Below the pieces are notes generated by a model. The model did not search any database, was not told the origin of the DNA, and worked only from the letters and a program-made list of their open reading frames with translations. 7,268 nt of DNA. Source: Cytophaga sp051961495 (lineage in GTDB: Bacteria; Bacteroidota; Bacteroidia; Cytophagales; Cytophagaceae). The position numbers and the translations under genes were made by a program. Where the stretch lies: NCBI RefSeq assembly GCF_051961495.1, contig NZ_JBQCDF010000237.1, positions 1-7,268 on the forward strand. The letters are read 5' to 3'. Positions 6,467 to 7,268 of the stretch are shown one piece after another. Every line of letters starts with the position of its first letter. Positions within the stretch are counted from its first letter, which is position 1.

Positions 6467-6483
6467 TCAAAATTAAAAGACTG

Positions 6484-6981
6484 ATGAAACCAAAGGAAAT
6501 TCAGGAATTGATTGACTTTATTGCAAGCTCTGGCTTGGCTGAAGTAAATATTGAAACAGAACAGTTTAAAATAAACGTTAAAAAATATCCGAACACTGCT
6601 GTTAAAGCTGCGGATATTATAATGCCTGCATTACCACAAGTTGCACCACAACAAGTATTACCGGTAGCTCAGGCTCCGGCAGTTGCTGCTCCGGTTGCAG
6701 CAGAACCAAAAGCTTCTGCACCAGCTGCTGATACAGCAAATCTGATTACAATCAAATCACCGATGATCGGTACCTTCTACCGCTCATCAAGCCCTGAAAC
6801 TCCTGCATTTGTTAATGTTGGCGATGTGGTTGAAGCAGGCAAGCCCGTTTGTATCATTGTAGCAATGAAATTATTCAATGAAATCGAATCTGAAATTTCA
6901 GGTAAAATTGTTAAAATCTTAGTAGAAAACGCTACTCCAGTTGAATACGATCAGCCATTGTTCCTGGTTGAACCTAAGTAA
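6484..6981 (+). CDS. accB: Acetyl-CoA carboxylase biotin carboxyl carrier protein (BCCP)
   Basis: A 165-residue BCCP. It carries the carboxyl group on a biotin attached to one lysine, moving it between biotin carboxylase (AccC) and carboxyltransferase (AccAD) to make malonyl-CoA. It has a short N-terminal domain (1-45), an Ala/Pro/Gln-rich flexible linker (about 46-85) and a C-terminal biotinyl domain (86-165). The latter has SPMIGTFYRSSSPE (92-105), which includes the BCCP-specific thumb region, and the biotinylation motif AMKLFNEIE (127-135) with Lys129 as the attachment site. The residue just before Ala-Met-Lys is Val126 (codon GTA at 6859-6861), where the family almost always has Glu. The downstream Glu (Glu154 in PVEYDQ) that also matters to the biotin ligase in E. 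coli is present. The rest of the domain is intact. The gene is 36 nt ahead of accC, as in a usual accBC operon. Confidence 0.96.
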   Translation: MKPKEIQELIDFIASSGLAEVNIETEQFKINVKKYPNTAVKAADIIMPALPQVAPQQVLPVAQAPAVAAPVAAEPKASAPAADTANLITIKSPMIGTFYRSSSPETPAFVNVGDVVEAGKPVCIIVAMKLFNEIESEISGKIVKILVENATPVEYDQPLFLVEPK

Positions 6982-7017
6982 TCAATTGTTGTATAGTTCA
7001 TTTTACTGGAAAGATAT

Positions 7018-7268
7018 ATGTTTAAGAAAATATTAATTGCGAACAGAGGTGAAATTGCGCTACGTGTAATCCGTGCTTGTAAAGAGCTTGGTATTAAAAC
7101 GGTTGCTGTATACTCTGTTGCAGATAAAGAAAGTTTACACGTACGTTTTGCGGATGAAGCAGTATGCATAGGCCCTGCTCCTTCTAATCAATCGTACTTA
7201 AGCATACCAAATATCATTGCAGCAGCAGAAATTACAAATGCTGATGCAATCCACCCGGGTTATGGCTT
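7018..7268 (+). CDS. accC: Biotin carboxylase subunit of acetyl-CoA carboxylase, N-terminal part (runs off right edge)
   Basis: From the ATG at 7018 the frame stays open to the window end for 83 full codons; the family is normally about 450-500 residues. The visible part is the N-terminal biotin-carboxylase domain that precedes the ATP-grasp fold. It starts with MFKKILIANRGEIALRVIR (1-19), which contains the signature KILIANRGEIA, followed by VAVYSVADKESLHVRFADEA (29-48) and HPGYG (79-83). The enzyme carboxylates the biotin on AccB with ATP and bicarbonate. The start is chosen because the signature begins immediately after it and no other start fits. The leader GGAAAGATAT carries only a weak purine stretch. 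The gene is co-directional with accB, 36 nt away, and surely co-transcribed. Confidence 0.95.
   Translation, partial: MFKKILIANRGEIALRVIRACKELGIKTVAVYSVADKESLHVRFADEAVCIGPAPSNQSYLSIPNIIAAAEITNADAIHPGYG

Noticed and set aside
6620..6735. A repetitive Ala/Pro/Gln-coding stretch in accB that might be a repeat expansion.
   Set aside because: It is the normal flexible linker of biotin carboxyl carrier proteins, with no exact DNA repeat unit.

Overview
This window looks like ordinary chromosomal housekeeping DNA from a Bacteroidota bacterium, probably a Cytophagales member. A Cytophaga-type organism is my best guess, but I cannot prove the genus from this sequence. Three things support the phylum. 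The gene order is pdxA, DUF177 (YceD family), rpmF, plsX, fabH, accB, accC. Two of the intergenic regions carry perfect TAnnTTTG promoter boxes just upstream of start codons. The start codons have A/T-rich leaders with almost no Shine-Dalgarno sequence. Base composition is moderately AT-rich and even throughout, with no sign of phage, insertion sequences, CRISPR or recent transfer.

Left part, minus strand (reading right to left): rsmA/ksgA (16S rRNA dimethyladenosine methyltransferase), then 1 nt later mgtE (Mg2+ channel/transporter), then 8 nt later the first 13 codons of what looks like a response regulator that runs off the left edge. The tight spacing suggests one transcript.

Middle: a 372-nt divergent intergenic region (2179-2550). 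It holds a strong bidirectional hairpin terminator (2281-2308) that has no obvious gene to terminate, and the pdxA promoter region with a tandemly repeated -7-like box. About 200 nt of it are unexplained.

Right part, plus strand: pdxA (pyridoxal phosphate synthesis) has its own promoter. After 83 nt and a second Bacteroidota-type promoter comes the DUF177-rpmF-plsX-fabH run, which links ribosomal protein L32 to phospholipid and fatty acid initiation. After a 100-nt gap with a possible promoter and an inverted repeat come accB (biotin carboxyl carrier protein) and the start of accC (biotin carboxylase). AccB/AccC make malonyl-CoA. FabH condenses acetyl-CoA with malonyl-ACP to start fatty acid chains. 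PlsX converts acyl-ACP to acyl-phosphate for phospholipid synthesis. The right half is therefore a lipid-initiation block joined to a ribosomal protein gene.

I found no undescribed multi-gene system. The most noteworthy single observation is in AccB: the glutamate that normally precedes Ala-Met-Lys(biotin) is a valine, through a codon one base away from Glu. Next are the orphan terminator in the divergent region and the inverted repeat ahead of accB.
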